A stretch of DNA of 64,000 bases. It comes from Thereva unica. Lineage: Eukaryota > Arthropoda > Insecta > Diptera > Therevidae. How positions within the stretch are numbered: the stretch's first letter is position 1; each line of letters starts with the position of its first letter. The translations under genes and the position numbers were made by a program. The stretch is taken from assembly GCA_949987705.1 (NCBI GenBank), contig OX465284.1, positions 70,975,470 to 71,039,469 on the forward strand. Reading direction: 5' to 3'. This document shows, piece after piece, positions 21,163 to 32,759 of the stretch. A model generated the notes under the pieces. That model was given only the letters and a program-made list of their open reading frames with translations, did no database searches and was not told where the DNA came from.

Positions 21163-24066
21163 CACAGTGGGACGAATTGCCGAAAACGTGGACAAAAGTC
21201 TACATATTGATAGGGTAATCGACCTCGCTGATCATAAATTTGATGTCAAAAACTGAAAATTCAAAATGGCGAATCCAATATGGCGGACAAAAGTTTTAAA
21301 ACATTGTAGATATAAACTCAAAACTTGTATCTAGATGTTTTTGGGCATGCCGATTACGAATTTAATGTCAAAATTTGGAAATTTCAAATGGCGAATCCAA
21401 TATGGCGGACATAATTTTTCAAAATTTGAATAAATAAGTTTAAAACTTGTATTAACATGTTTTTGAGCATAATGAATACGAATTTGATACTTGCACTGGA
21501 AAATTTTAAGAACAGAAACTTGAATGACTCCGTTTACTGGATATGTAGGTTCAAAATATGACAAAAATGCTAAAATATTGGAATTTTTCTGAAAAAACGA
21601 AGAATATTGGGATTTAGATCACATATTTAATTACATATCTTGTAAACGGACTCACTCACGTTCCTGTTCTTAATCCTTACTAATATCATATAAAGGAATA
21701 CACATTTACCTAAAACACGAACCGAATTACGTTGCTCTACGGTAATTAGTCTAGGAATTATTCAACTTTAAGTAAATATTAAAAATATATATTTTTTTCT
21801 TTCGTAAACACCCTGTACCTTAGTGGATAGTGGGGATAGCCCCCTCTCTAGAACAATTTTGTTCTCCAAAACCATCCAGGAATCACCCCGGAAAAGGAGG
21901 ATTTATTGAGAGTCTGATGACCGATACAAGTTGCGAATTAGGGGATATGAGTATCTTAAATATCTAATGAACGGCGATTTGGACAGGAAAATGTATATCA
22001 TTTTTTGTAGATAATCGCATGTTCTACAAACTTTGTAAACAATATTTTAGGATGGGACTTGCCGTTTAAAAAATATTAGCCAAAAACGGAATTTTCTGTT
22101 TTTAGGGGGTTGTTTTTAGGAGCAGCGTACAACCAATTTTCCGAAACTTTGTTTTAACCTATTCTACTTTCTATTTTTTTAGAAAAAGTTTCGTTAGTTA
22201 ACATTTAGTTAGAGGTCTGCATTCGAATTGTGCTCTGACGACTGAACTAATATTTATAGGTATACATAACCGCGACTATTAATTTCCTAATTTTGACATC
22301 AGATTCGTAATCGGCATATTCAAAAACATATAGATACCAGTTTTGAACTTATTTCTACAAATTTTGAAAAATTATGTCCGCCATATTGGATCCGCCATTT
22401 TGAATGCTGAAATTTTGACATCAAATTCGTGACCAGCGACGTCGATAACATAATACCACCAAATTTTGTGCAGACATTTCATTATAGACATTTCATTAAA
22501 ACTAAAATATAGCAGCCGTAACTGCATATGTGGTTTACTAAGAGAGTTACAACTAGCAGCTGGATTTTCTTTTTTAATCCTGAAGTAAATATAACTTATT
22601 TTATAAAAAAATACTTGACTTACAAGGGAAGTCTCTTTGGTGTCAAACGCGCAGAGCTGGGTTACATTTTTTTTCTGGTTCTTCTTACAAAACAAAGCTA
22701 AAAATGTATATCACAACCCCTATCTTTTTGATATTTTTTTTATACCGATTTTTTAATTGTTTGTTTACCATAAAATATTATTTACAAAGTTTGTAGATCA
22801 TGCGATTATCTACAAAAAATGATACCGTCAAATAGGGTAACTGATGGCGGGGTAACTTTGTGCAATTTGTTTTTTTTTTTAAGTTTACAGTCAGCACCAT
22901 CTAGCTGAGTTTAATTTGAACTTTGATATCAATCAAATGTTATTGTAAACATGAAGAGCTATCCGTAGACCCGTCACGGGCAATGTAAACATCGAGAAAA
23001 AGAGTTTTATTTTTAATATTTATGTTATATACATGTGTATATAAACAAATTAATAATTTTCACACTGTTAATTAATTAATAAAGGAAAGATTTTAATCAA
23101 AATTTGAATATCTGATATGACAATTTTTTCATTAAAAACGTTTTCAGATCTCATTGCACAAAGTTACCCCATCCCGGGGTAACTTTGTGCAATTTGCAAA
23201 TTGTTTGTTTGTAAACAATGCACTTCATAAAAATCAACAAGTGATGGTGCAATGTGTTGTCAGATGTCCCACAAGTAATTCTAGAAAAAAAAGTTGTTTA
23301 TAATCATACAAAGTTGAAAAACCGTGAAATACTGCACAAAGTTACCCCATTTGACGGTACCATACATTTTCCCGTACGAATTGCCGTTCAAGAGATATCG
23401 CCGTTTTAAAGATTTAAAATATTCATATCCCCCTAATTCGCAACTTGTATAGGTCATCAGACGTTCAATAAATCCTCTGTTGGAACAATTAAAAAATCGG
23501 TATAAACAAAATATCAAAAAGACAGGGGTTGTGATATACATTTTTAGCTTTGTTTTGATAAGAAGAACCAGAAAAAAATGTAACCCAGCTCTGCGCGTTT
23601 GACACCAAAGAGACTTCCCTTGTTAGTGGTATTCCGTGAAACTCATAACTTATCTCTTAATTTCGATTGAATGTTATAAATTTTTCTCGTTATTATACAA
23701 AATTATTGTTTATTTCAATAACAAATGATAACACGTCGCTTAACAAGTTATAAAGCATTTAAAATTTAGTACATACCTGGAGAAACGTTCTCCATTTTCA
23801 ATATTTCGAATCTGTATTGTCGTTATAATTTTATACAAGTTTCAATTTGCACTAAGTTTTTTAAGCACAGAGCCGAACGCTTTACAAATAAACAATGGCC
23901 AAGTTCGACCTGCTGTGCAGCTTCAATGAAAAATAATTAACCGTTTCTTCTGCCGGGATTTAATAGTCCCAACAATACTGTAGTCAACCCAAAAGATGAA
24001 AATTCTTAGATCGAAACTTTTATTTTCGGACTTTTGTCCAAGTTTTAGGCAGTTCGTCCCACTGTG
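21163..24066. mobile_element. Transib-like non-autonomous element A
   Basis: A 2904-bp element with inverted ends CACAGTGGGACGAA at both edges and a 5-bp duplication CGGCG (21158-21162 and 24067-24071). Five-bp duplications and ends starting CAC(A/T)(G/A)TG are Transib hallmarks. After the heptamer CACAGTG come 22 bp and then ACAAAAGTC at both ends. No transposase ORF. The interior is largely palindromic: 21897-22000 returns reversed at 23344-23470, and 22615-22755 at 23497-23625. Word AATCCAATATGGCGGAC occurs at 21268 and 21394. Confidence 0.75.
22825..23357. mobile_element. MITE with CCGTCAAAT ends inside Transib-like element A
   Basis: A 533-bp element whose inverted ends read CCGTCAAATRGGGTAACT, flanked by TA (22823-22824 and 23358-23359). 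The inverted partner arm (21985-22010) has no insertion here and shows the empty site AAAATGATATACATTTT. It contains an internal palindrome (23153-23192) built from the same GCACAAAGTTACCCC words. Confidence 0.75.
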
Positions 24067-24658
24067 CGGCGGCGGAATGTCAGAGGCACCACATATATAT
24101 GCACATATACACATCTATTCACACTGCTACCCATAAACATAGAAAGTGCTCCAGAAACCCTTTTGCTACACTTCTTTCCTAATTACACTTGATTATATGG
24201 GTGTTTCTCTGTAAACTGGTAAATTTTTGCAAGAAATCTGTCCCAGTAACTTTTTTACGTGAATATGAAAAAAAAATATACAATTAAATAGATATCTATC
24301 TGGTGGATAATAAACAGTAAGGGACCCAAATATATTTGTTTTATTTTAGGACTTATTGAGTAAATTTAAAAAATTCATATGTCAGAGGACTGTTGCATAT
24401 GTCAGAAGACTGTATATATAAGTTAAATGAGCATTTATTAGTAGTATATATACTTTAAAAACATTCCTCATGACGCATATATATAAAAATAAAACAGTCT
24501 TCTTTGGTAGTTCCAAGTTTTCTGTGTAGTTCCAAGTAAACTTGTGAACTTTTATTTCTTCCTTAGACACTTTCTTCTTTCTCGCGCCATGATTAAAAGA
24601 TGGTTATAGACCTAAAACAAAGGCAAAAGTACAATAACAGTGCCCTAATAAATGAAAC

Positions 24659-25099
24659 TGTTTAAGGTAAGGCTCTTTGCCTTAACTGTATCGGTAATCT
24701 AGGTGTTACACCGTGACTACAGAATTGTTGGTTGAATCAGCACATAAACTAATTCAACAGGAGTAAAGGTTTGTTAATGGTTTTAACGAAGTAAAACGCT
24801 CAAGCTTCTTGACTAGAATAATTTTAATTTATGAATTCCGATATTTATATCAAAAATTCTTAAGCTACTTACATTATCGATATATTAAACTACATAAAAT
24901 CAAAAGTAGGCAAAATTGGTTTACTCATCAAAATACATGAAAATCTTATTGACCCGATCATATTACATCGAGCTCGTGCAGGTAAAAAATTGGCAATTGC
25001 AAAAATGTGCAGAATGTGCAAATTGAAAATATGTGCAATAAAATTATTTTTATGTGCGAATATTTATTTCTACATATGGCTAAGCTTAAATATTTAACA
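24659..25099 (-). repeat. BEL element 3' LTR
   Basis: A 441-bp repeat starting TGTTTAAGG and ending TTTAACA on the plus strand, same length and sequence by eye as 32760-33200. On the element strand it follows the polypurine tract. Confidence 0.95.
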
Positions 25100-25109
25100 T
25101 TCTCCCCGC
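25100..25109 (-). promoter_or_regulatory. Polypurine tract
   Basis: Reads GCGGGGAGAA on the element strand, directly abutting the 3' LTR and 12 bp after the ORF stop. This is the expected plus-strand DNA primer site. Confidence 0.85.
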
Positions 25110-25121
25110 GTTGAACATTGT

Positions 25122-28100
25122 TCAACCAATACTGGGGTCTACCTCGAAGACCAAACTTTGTCTGCGTCTTGGTGCCGGTATAGGTTTAGGTTGCGGTCTG
25201 TTTTGGAATTTGTAAATCATGATGCCCGCGATGATGATGATTATTCCAATCAGGAGAAGTCCGGAATATCCTACGGCCATATGATGAACCTTGTTCTCTT
25301 CAATTCTAGATGAAAATTCCGTGAATAACTGGGAATTAAGGTTGTCTTGTAGCCTTTCCAGTACCTCTAACTGTGGTTGATATTCTGTGTTATTTCGCAG
25401 AGTCCATTGGGGATTATTTGGGATTGAGAGGTTAACCTGGTTGTTTATAAAACTGGTGTAGGATGTTCTAACGTTGCTAGTATACAGCTGATGGCCTCGT
25501 ATGGTAACTAGATCGTGTTTGAGAGTGCATGGTGACTCCATCTTTAAGGTTCCGGATCCTTGTAGAATGGTGGAATACGTCTCTTCTTCACAGACTATGT
25601 TCACGGGGGATGGTTTCCTTACCGCGAAGATCCACTCGTTGCCTTGAGCTAGTTGTACCCATACTTGCTTATCGTTGATGACTTGGAGCCTACAGGTTTC
25701 CAAACTTTGGACATTATTTAGGAAGTCTATTTCACACGACTGACTGTTCATTGACTTATGATAGATTGGGTGTAATTGCTTGCACACATAATTTCCGACC
25801 TTAATAGTCGTACATGATGACAATTCCTGTTCGGTTATAGGATAATAATTGTCACGATGCCGACTGATAGCTAGATGTGTAGAATTTGGTTGGATTGCTA
25901 AGAATGTGTTGTTGATCAGTGCCGGGATTGCGATGACCTTGTATAGCTCAAATTGGTCTATGTTTACGAGCGGCAGATTCAGTTGAAAGATCATATAATT
26001 TTTTATTACTTGAGCCTTAACCTTCATCAACTTGTACAATAGCCGTAAATCTTCTGGGTTGGCTGGTAGACTCAGAGTGGATGGGAGATTGTTTCTGATG
26101 TTTGCGATCTCATTCTTCAGTTGGGCTGGAGACAGTAAGAGTGGGTTAATACTGCCTTGGTGTGCATCTGCAGTAACGTCTAGGATTGCAGCTTGTATGC
26201 GTTGTAAATTCGCAGAAATTAATGTTAGCTGTATTGCTACTGTGTTGGAGATTTGGCTCACCCTTGTTCTATACGTTTCCTCTTCTGTGACGTGGATCTG
26301 ATTGACTATCTTGGAGAATTGGTCATCCAGCATTTGGAACTTATTTTTTAATGCGATTTCGTCCTTCTTTATGATGTTTATTGTTGAATCTATAATAGAC
26401 GTCTGATTCTTCAATAATGCTATTAGGTGTTGTTCATTTCCCTTGACAGTTTGTATTGTAGAGGCCATCTTTTCTGCGTACTCCGAGTCGAGTACACCGA
26501 ACAGGGAGTTTGCTATATTCCCTACTATATTGAGTGCTCCTCGCTTAGATCTTACGAGCCACCGTTCTTCTAGAAGCACATTATCATTGTTTATCTCATC
26601 TGCTACATGTTGGAAGTGGCTAATGACCGCTTGGCAGGTCTCGTCTGGTTCCATTAATTTACAAAAGTGCTGCAATGTTTTGATGCCCTGTTGCAAAGTT
26701 CTAAATTCATTCCAATATGGTTGCATGTCATAGTACACAATAATTTTCCATTCTGTTGAAATCAGGTTCACTACTCCTAGACTATCGAAGTGCAATCCTG
26801 GCTGCGGATTGAAGGAAGTGATGTTGACCGACTGCCCTCGTATAAGAGGTAAAACTAAACACATCATGAGGACAGACATTAAAGATGAGCCAGTCGGTTG
26901 TCGTGATCTTTTCTTGGGGACCTCCGGTTCTCTGGTCGTGGAGAGTGCGTGGGTGGGATCTTCTCCTGGTCTCTTGGTTCCTTGAGTTTCGGTTTCACCT
27001 TCCATAGACTGCTTTACGTTGTCTTCGTTACATGGTAATGGTGCTAGCTTGTGGATTGGTCGCCGATATACTCCTGATGCTGTCTTCACGTCTACTACTC
27101 TAATGTTTCCATCATTGCCTGGGAAGGTTTTGAGAATCCGACCCAATGGCCATTTCATGGTTGGTAAATTGTCCTCCCGAATGACGACGATTGTACCTTC
27201 TTTAATGTTATCTTGGCACTGTTTCCATTTCGAACGCAGTTGCAGTTGATTCAAGTACTCTTTCACCCATCTTTGCCAAAACTCTTCTTTGATACGGGAC
27301 ACTAATTTCCATCTAGTTAGAAGGCTGGCCTTCATTGGACTTGCGTGTGGGTCCACGGTTGCTGTCATTGGTTCTCCTATTAGAAAGTGCCCAGGTGTAA
27401 GAGCACTGAAATCATTTGGATCCGCTGAGAGTTGAGTTAAGGGTCTGGAATTCAAGATTGCCTCAACCTCGACAACTAGTGTTTGTAGTTCTTCATAGGT
27501 TAAGGATGCTGATGCGATGCCTTTCTGCATTAGATGTTTGGCCGATTTTACTGCAGCCTCCCAAAGACCTCCGAAGTGTGGTGATCGTGGTGGTATAAAA
27601 TTGAATTGTATACCCTTCTTGAGGCAGGTTGAAATGGTCTGATCGCTTCCAGTTTTGGAGTAGATGCCTTGTTTTAGCTCCTGCAGTTTACCCTGGGCCC
27701 CCACGAAGTTGGTTGCGTTGTCACAATAAATCTTCTGGCAGAGTCCTCTTCTCCCAATGAATCGCTTTAATGCACCAATGAAGGCATCGGTTGAGAGGTC
27801 ACTGACCACCTCCAGATGGATGGCTTTGGTGGCAAAGCAGCAAAATACTGCGATGTAGCTTTTCTGGGGCTGTTTTCCGCGGAGTCGGTAGTGAATCCAG
27901 ATAGGTCCACAAAAATCAACGCCGGTGTTAATGAAAGGACGAGCTGGCTGAATTCTGTCTTGGGGCAAGTTGCCCATTCTTTGACCCAACAACCTTGGTT
28001 TAACCTTATTGCAGTATACACAGTGCTGGATCACGGAACGAGCGATTGATTTTCCCTTTACTGGCCAAAAGCGTTGTCTAGTAATTGCCAGTAGGGATTG

Positions 28101-31100
28101 TGGCCCAGTATGCAAATTTTCTTGATGGAGTTCGGTCATCAGAAGTTTCGTCCATGGGTGTGAGTAAGGTAATAGCATCTGATGTTTGGCATCGTATGGT
28201 ATGGTGGCTGCTTCCAACCTTCCCCCTACTCGAAGAATACCCTTTTGATCTAGAAATGGTGTTAATCCAACAGTAGGGCTGTTTTTCGCAATTTCCTTTT
28301 GTTGTCTTAATTGATGAATTTCATCCTTAAATTCTTCTACTTGCATGGAGCGTATGATAATTTGGAGAGATTCTTCTAGCTCCATGGTGGTTAATGTGAG
28401 GTTTTTCTGATGTTCCGTCGGATTGTGTATATAGCTAATAAATTTTACTACGTAAGCGCCTATGCGTTGTAGTCGCCGGAAGGAATTTCGGTGATCAATG
28501 TTGTCAAATAAATTAGCAACACTTGACTTTGGTTCGGTTGCTGTTAATGTCACAACGTTTTTCCTTTTCTCTACCTCTGTTTGACCCCGTGGCGTGAATG
28601 CGGATGGCCATATTTCTTCCTTACCATGTAGGAAAAATGGTCCGTAGAACCACAGGTTGCAGGATGACAACCGTTCAGGAGCTATACCTCTGGACAGAAC
28701 GTCCGCAGGGTTTTCCTTGGAACCTACGTGACGCCACTGCTGCGGGATAGTATACTGTTGTATGACTGCTATACGATTGGCCACGAAGGTATGGTAATTT
28801 GATGATTTAGCGTTAATCCAGGCCAATACTATCTCTGAATCCGTCCAACAATAGGTTATTAGATCCTTATGTTGTAATTTGGTTTTAACTCTGTTGACTA
28901 ATTCTGCTGCGAGTTTTGCAGCGCATAGTTCTAATCGAGGTAGCGTGACCTGTTTTACTGGTGCCACCCTGGACTTCGCACAGAGTAGGCGTACAATAAT
29001 CTGTCCATCCTTGATAACTGAGCGAACATAGATGGCTGCTCCATATGCCTTCTCTGAAGCATCGGCAAAGGCATGAAGTTGGATATTCTTTTGCGTTCCA
29101 TGGGCAAAAACATGCCGTGGAAAGTGTATATCCTTCAAACACTTTAAATTCTCCCGAAAGGTGCTCCACTTCGTATTAATTTCCAGCGGTACGGCAGCAT
29201 CCCAATCTAGCTTCAGCTGCCAAAGTTGTTGGAGGAAGATTTTGGAAGTCACAATTACTGGTCCCAATATTCCGAGAGGATCAAACAAGCGAGCTATGTC
29301 TGAGGCAATTGTTCTTTTGGTAACTCGGCCTTGCTCCGTCCAATTGGTTTTAATGGAAAATTCATCTGATTTGGGTAGCCAGGTAAGTCCAAGAGTTTTT
29401 ATGTTGTCCTTTGTTTCATCAGTGAAATTTATTTGTATTTCACGATCTGGAGGTGGAATATTTTGCAATAACTGGGAATGATTTGCGCACCATTTCCTGA
29501 GTTTGAAACCTGCTGATAGGAGCAAGTTTGTTAATTGTTCTTGAGTTGCCAACGCGGTGGCCAAACTGTCCGAACCGGTCATAACGTCGTCCATATAAAA
29601 TTCGTTCTGGAGTACCGCTGACCCTAGCGGGTATTGTGAACTTCCTTCTTGTGCTAGCCTTTGTAAGCACTTCGTCGCCAAGTACGGAGCCGTTGTTGTG
29701 CCGTAAGTAACTGTGCAGAGTTGATAGTACTTTAGAGTTTCTTTCGGGTCGTCACGCCACAGAATAAGTTGATAATTTCGGTCCTTCTCGTCGATCAATA
29801 TCTGGCGATACATTTTTTGTATATCGGCAGTGAAAACATACCGAGGCATTCTGAAGCGGAGTAGAAGAGAGAACAAATCATCCTGTATGGTGGGTCCTGT
29901 TTGTAGAATATCATTAAGTGATATATTGGAGGACGTTTTTGCGGAAGCGTCAAAAACCACTCTCAGTTTAGTGCTGGTACTTTCTGGCTTTAGTACACTA
30001 TGGTGCGGTATGAAATAACTTGGAATTTGAACGTTATTTAGTTGGATTTCCGTCATGTGCCCAAGTGTACGGTACTCTTGCATAAACTCAACATAGAGTT
30101 TCCTCAATTCTGGGTTCTTAGATAGTCTTCTTTCTAGTGCCAAGAAACGTCTAAAAGCAATGTCCCGAGATTCGCCTAACCTTCCTGGGTCCTCTGCAAA
30201 TGGTAAGCTGACGATAAATCGGCCATCGTGGTTTCGACGTACTGTTTGGTTGAAGAACATTTCGCATTTTGCTTGCTCATCCGTCAATTGTGGCGTAGTT
30301 TCCTCCACTTCTTCCAGTTTCCAGAACTTCTCAATAGCTTGATTGACCTGCTCTTCTTCGCTGCAGATGCCACATGCCGCTGTAGTGAGATCAATATTTC
30401 TTATTTTTCCCGCTAATATCCAACCGAAGACTGTGTTTTGGAGTAGGGGTAGATCCTCGGACATCTTTATTTGTCCATCTGATAATAAATGATGGGAAAA
30501 TTCGGCACCCAATAACAAGTCAATTCTATTGGGCTGGTTGAACTTGGGATCAGCCAGTTGTATATTCTGTGGAATTGGCCAGTTGGAGGTATCGATAAAC
30601 TGGGATGGTTGAGGTGTTATGATCTGAGGGGTGACAAAGGCCTCCAGTCTGGTAGAGAAATCATTCAAGGTTGACTGTAGTTGCAGACTGACTCTTTGGT
30701 GAGCTTCTTGCTTTACGTTGAATATACCGTGTATTATCATCGAGTCTATGACTGGTTTCACTCCGAGTTTCTTCATTAATCTTTCGGAGAGAAAATTCAT
30801 CTGGGATCCCGAGTCTAATATGGCGCGGCATTCAACGCTTTTACCGTTTCCGGCTTCTAATCGAACTACAGCTGTGCTTAATAGAACATAACTCCTTTCT
30901 TCACTGGAATCTTTAAATGTTGTGAGCGTTGTGGCATCCGTCTGCTTGTTTATTGTGGTTGATGATTCTCGCGGTGGAGATTGGTGGTTCGGGTTGGTAG
31001 TTGCTGTTGCGGTGGATTTGGTGGAGCCGCTGGTATGTAACAGTGTATTATGTTTTTGGTCACACTTGGAGCAGCCTCTGAGAGTACATGCAGAAGAGTC

Positions 31101-32663
31101 GTGACCAGGACGAAGACAGTTGATGCATAACTTATGCCGTTGAATTTGATTTAGTCGTTGATGCGTCGCCAATCGTAAGAAGGTTGCGCAGAAGTAGAGG
31201 GGATGGGCTCCTTTCTTACAACATACGCAGTTCGCCTTGGATGACACAATGAATGTCGTTGATCTAGCAGTATTGAGTTTCCTTTGATTATCATCGCCGC
31301 TTCTAGCTTTAGTTCCTAGTGCTTCTAATGATTGAAACCGGGTTTCTAGGAATCTTAAAAACTCTTTAACACCTTGCAGCTCCCGAGGATTCGCTAATCC
31401 TTGTTCGTATAAGGTGTGGCTAGCTCTATCTAACTTTCTTATTAATATGTGCAGCAATAAGGGGTCCCAATTGGTAGTGGGAACACCCAGATTCTCCAAT
31501 CCCTGAAGGCATTCTTTGGTCGTGTCGTGCAAAGCCTTGATGGAGATCGAAGAGCTGTGATCTGCTGGGCAAGTTGGTTGTGACAGCAGTCTATTTATAA
31601 GTGCCGCTGTTAAAAGTCTGGTATTCTGGTAACGATCCTTCAGGGTCTGCCAGGCTGACTCGTAATTCTCGTCTGATATTGTGAAATGCCTGATGAGCTT
31701 CTCGGCCTCGCCACTCACATTGGTTTTTAAGTACCACATCTTCTGACATGGTGCCATTTCTTCCTTGTCGACCATTTGGCTGAAGAGGTCGTAAAACTGT
31801 CTCCAGGTAAGGTAGTTTCCATCAAACTTCGGGATAGTAATTTTGGGTAGCTTCAATTTGTTGTAATTTGTCGATGCTTCTGGATTGGACGATTCCTTTT
31901 TCCCCTTGGTGGTAAGCTGAACCATCGCATCCTGGACCTGTTCTTCTAGTTGAATATAGGCTTCGATATCATATCCTTGGCTGGTTGGATCGGAAGATGA
32001 TTCCCAGAGTTGATGGTGAAGTTCCTCGATTTGTGACCAATAGCGATTTATAGTTTGCATCGCGACGTCGTAGTATTGTCGGTTGGTTATAGCATAATCA
32101 ATCTTGCGCAGATGACGGCACAAGGACTCGATTATGCTGGATTGTTTCCGCATCAGCTTGCTTAGCTCGGAACTGGGGGCAATTTCTGGTAATTTATGCT
32201 CCACAAACTTGGAACTGTGACCCTCGGTGGTCTGAACCTTTGGCGGTATTGGATTAATTTCTTTGGTTGGCGGCATTCGTTTGGGTTGGGCCCCCTGGGC
32301 AATGGAAACACCGTCGTCGTTGTCTGAGTTGTGGTCATCTTCTTCTTCGAAATTGTCTGCTTCATTAGCAGAGGCAATTTTCTGGCGGAAATATTCCTGG
32401 TATTTCAGAAAAACATCTTTTATGGTTCCATAATAATTGGTCGCGAAATATTTATGCGACATAGGCAGATCTGGTTGCTGCCTAATGGTGGTATCGGTGT
32501 CTTGGAAGCGGCTCCATTCCTCCTCCAGCTGGGTTAATCGTCTCTGGTAATATGAATGGTCCTTCCGCTTCGAGCCATCCTTCTTGTAGTTTCGGATGAT
32601 GGTTTGGAGAGCTTGTCCACTGGTTTCCTGCCTTATAAACAACTCGTCTAGAGAGAGTGCCAT
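25122..32663 (-). CDS. BEL/Pao polyprotein: gag, protease, RT, RNase H, integrase, env-like
   Basis: A 2513-residue ORF with no break. Gag with a DUF1759-like region from KLPKITIPKFDGNYLTW (about residue 270) to 430; zinc knuckles near 475-545 (CVCC..., CINCLRPGH); aspartic protease AILDSGSQMNFL near 613; RT with VVFDAS (about 910), ADIQKMYRQI and YMDD at about 1023-1026; RNase H with HAFADAS and YCWTDSEIVL; integrase zinc finger (HQENLHTG ... CVYC, about 1500-1550), then GVDFCGP (about 1585), YCDNATNFVG (about 1650) and HFGGLWEA (about 1693); DUF5641-like tail to about 1885. An env-like part follows: hydrophobic signal-like segment (about 1928-1944), furin-type RSKR (about 2036) followed by a fusion-protein-like LNIVGNI and LFGVLD block, and a membrane segment (about 2463-2485). 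Only 97 bp separate the start from the 5' LTR. Confidence 0.95.
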   Translation of the reverse strand: MALSLDELFIRQETSGQALQTIIRNYKKDGSKRKDHSYYQRRLTQLEEEWSRFQDTDTTIRQQPDLPMSHKYFATNYYGTIKDVFLKYQEYFRQKIASANEADNFEEEDDHNSDNDDGVSIAQGAQPKRMPPTKEINPIPPKVQTTEGHSSKFVEHKLPEIAPSSELSKLMRKQSSIIESLCRHLRKIDYAITNRQYYDVAMQTINRYWSQIEELHHQLWESSSDPTSQGYDIEAYIQLEEQVQDAMVQLTTKGKKESSNPEASTNYNKLKLPKITIPKFDGNYLTWRQFYDLFSQMVDKEEMAPCQKMWYLKTNVSGEAEKLIRHFTISDENYESAWQTLKDRYQNTRLLTAALINRLLSQPTCPADHSSSISIKALHDTTKECLQGLENLGVPTTNWDPLLLHILIRKLDRASHTLYEQGLANPRELQGVKEFLRFLETRFQSLEALGTKARSGDDNQRKLNTARSTTFIVSSKANCVCCKKGAHPLYFCATFLRLATHQRLNQIQRHKLCINCLRPGHDSSACTLRGCSKCDQKHNTLLHTSGSTKSTATATTNPNHQSPPRESSTTINKQTDATTLTTFKDSSEERSYVLLSTAVVRLEAGNGKSVECRAILDSGSQMNFLSERLMKKLGVKPVIDSMIIHGIFNVKQEAHQRVSLQLQSTLNDFSTRLEAFVTPQIITPQPSQFIDTSNWPIPQNIQLADPKFNQPNRIDLLLGAEFSHHLLSDGQIKMSEDLPLLQNTVFGWILAGKIRNIDLTTAACGICSEEEQVNQAIEKFWKLEEVEETTPQLTDEQAKCEMFFNQTVRRNHDGRFIVSLPFAEDPGRLGESRDIAFRRFLALERRLSKNPELRKLYVEFMQEYRTLGHMTEIQLNNVQIPSYFIPHHSVLKPESTSTKLRVVFDASAKTSSNISLNDILQTGPTIQDDLFSLLLRFRMPRYVFTADIQKMYRQILIDEKDRNYQLILWRDDPKETLKYYQLCTVTYGTTTAPYLATKCLQRLAQEGSSQYPLGSAVLQNEFYMDDVMTGSDSLATALATQEQLTNLLLSAGFKLRKWCANHSQLLQNIPPPDREIQINFTDETKDNIKTLGLTWLPKSDEFSIKTNWTEQGRVTKRTIASDIARLFDPLGILGPVIVTSKIFLQQLWQLKLDWDAAVPLEINTKWSTFRENLKCLKDIHFPRHVFAHGTQKNIQLHAFADASEKAYGAAIYVRSVIKDGQIIVRLLCAKSRVAPVKQVTLPRLELCAAKLAAELVNRVKTKLQHKDLITYCWTDSEIVLAWINAKSSNYHTFVANRIAVIQQYTIPQQWRHVGSKENPADVLSRGIAPERLSSCNLWFYGPFFLHGKEEIWPSAFTPRGQTEVEKRKNVVTLTATEPKSSVANLFDNIDHRNSFRRLQRIGAYVVKFISYIHNPTEHQKNLTLTTMELEESLQIIIRSMQVEEFKDEIHQLRQQKEIAKNSPTVGLTPFLDQKGILRVGGRLEAATIPYDAKHQMLLPYSHPWTKLLMTELHQENLHTGPQSLLAITRQRFWPVKGKSIARSVIQHCVYCNKVKPRLLGQRMGNLPQDRIQPARPFINTGVDFCGPIWIHYRLRGKQPQKSYIAVFCCFATKAIHLEVVSDLSTDAFIGALKRFIGRRGLCQKIYCDNATNFVGAQGKLQELKQGIYSKTGSDQTISTCLKKGIQFNFIPPRSPHFGGLWEAAVKSAKHLMQKGIASASLTYEELQTLVVEVEAILNSRPLTQLSADPNDFSALTPGHFLIGEPMTATVDPHASPMKASLLTRWKLVSRIKEEFWQRWVKEYLNQLQLRSKWKQCQDNIKEGTIVVIREDNLPTMKWPLGRILKTFPGNDGNIRVVDVKTASGVYRRPIHKLAPLPCNEDNVKQSMEGETETQGTKRPGEDPTHALSTTREPEVPKKRSRQPTGSSLMSVLMMCLVLPLIRGQSVNITSFNPQPGLHFDSLGVVNLISTEWKIIVYYDMQPYWNEFRTLQQGIKTLQHFCKLMEPDETCQAVISHFQHVADEINNDNVLLEERWLVRSKRGALNIVGNIANSLFGVLDSEYAEKMASTIQTVKGNEQHLIALLKNQTSIIDSTINIIKKDEIALKNKFQMLDDQFSKIVNQIHVTEEETYRTRVSQISNTVAIQLTLISANLQRIQAAILDVTADAHQGSINPLLLSPAQLKNEIANIRNNLPSTLSLPANPEDLRLLYKLMKVKAQVIKNYMIFQLNLPLVNIDQFELYKVIAIPALINNTFLAIQPNSTHLAISRHRDNYYPITEQELSSCTTIKVGNYVCKQLHPIYHKSMNSQSCEIDFLNNVQSLETCRLQVINDKQVWVQLAQGNEWIFAVRKPSPVNIVCEEETYSTILQGSGTLKMESPCTLKHDLVTIRGHQLYTSNVRTSYTSFINNQVNLSIPNNPQWTLRNNTEYQPQLEVLERLQDNLNSQLFTEFSSRIEENKVHHMAVGYSGLLLIGIIIIIAGIMIYKFQNRPQPKPIPAPRRRQSLVFEVDPSIG

Positions 32664-32739
32664 TATGTCCGGTTAATAAACACAATGTGGGCAAGATTAT
32701 ATTGGTTGTTAAATGACGGGCTTCAAGTGTTTCACTTGA

Positions 32740-32757
32740 ATCTCGCCGGGGCCTCCA
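32740..32757 (-). promoter_or_regulatory. tRNA primer-binding site
   Basis: Two bases after the 5' LTR the element strand reads TGGAGGCCCCGGCGAGAT, complementary to a tRNA 3' end including CCA. The tRNA was not identified with certainty. Confidence 0.75.
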
Positions 32758-32759
32758 AA

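Noticed and set aside
21163..24066. hAT or CACTA assignment for the CACAGTG-ended elements
   Set aside because: Both have 5-bp duplications; hAT gives 8 bp and CACTA 2-3 bp. Transib fits better.
28885..29169. Extra frames inside the BEL ORF (also 26032, 27767, 29161 and others)
   Set aside because: All are shadows of the polyprotein in other frames.
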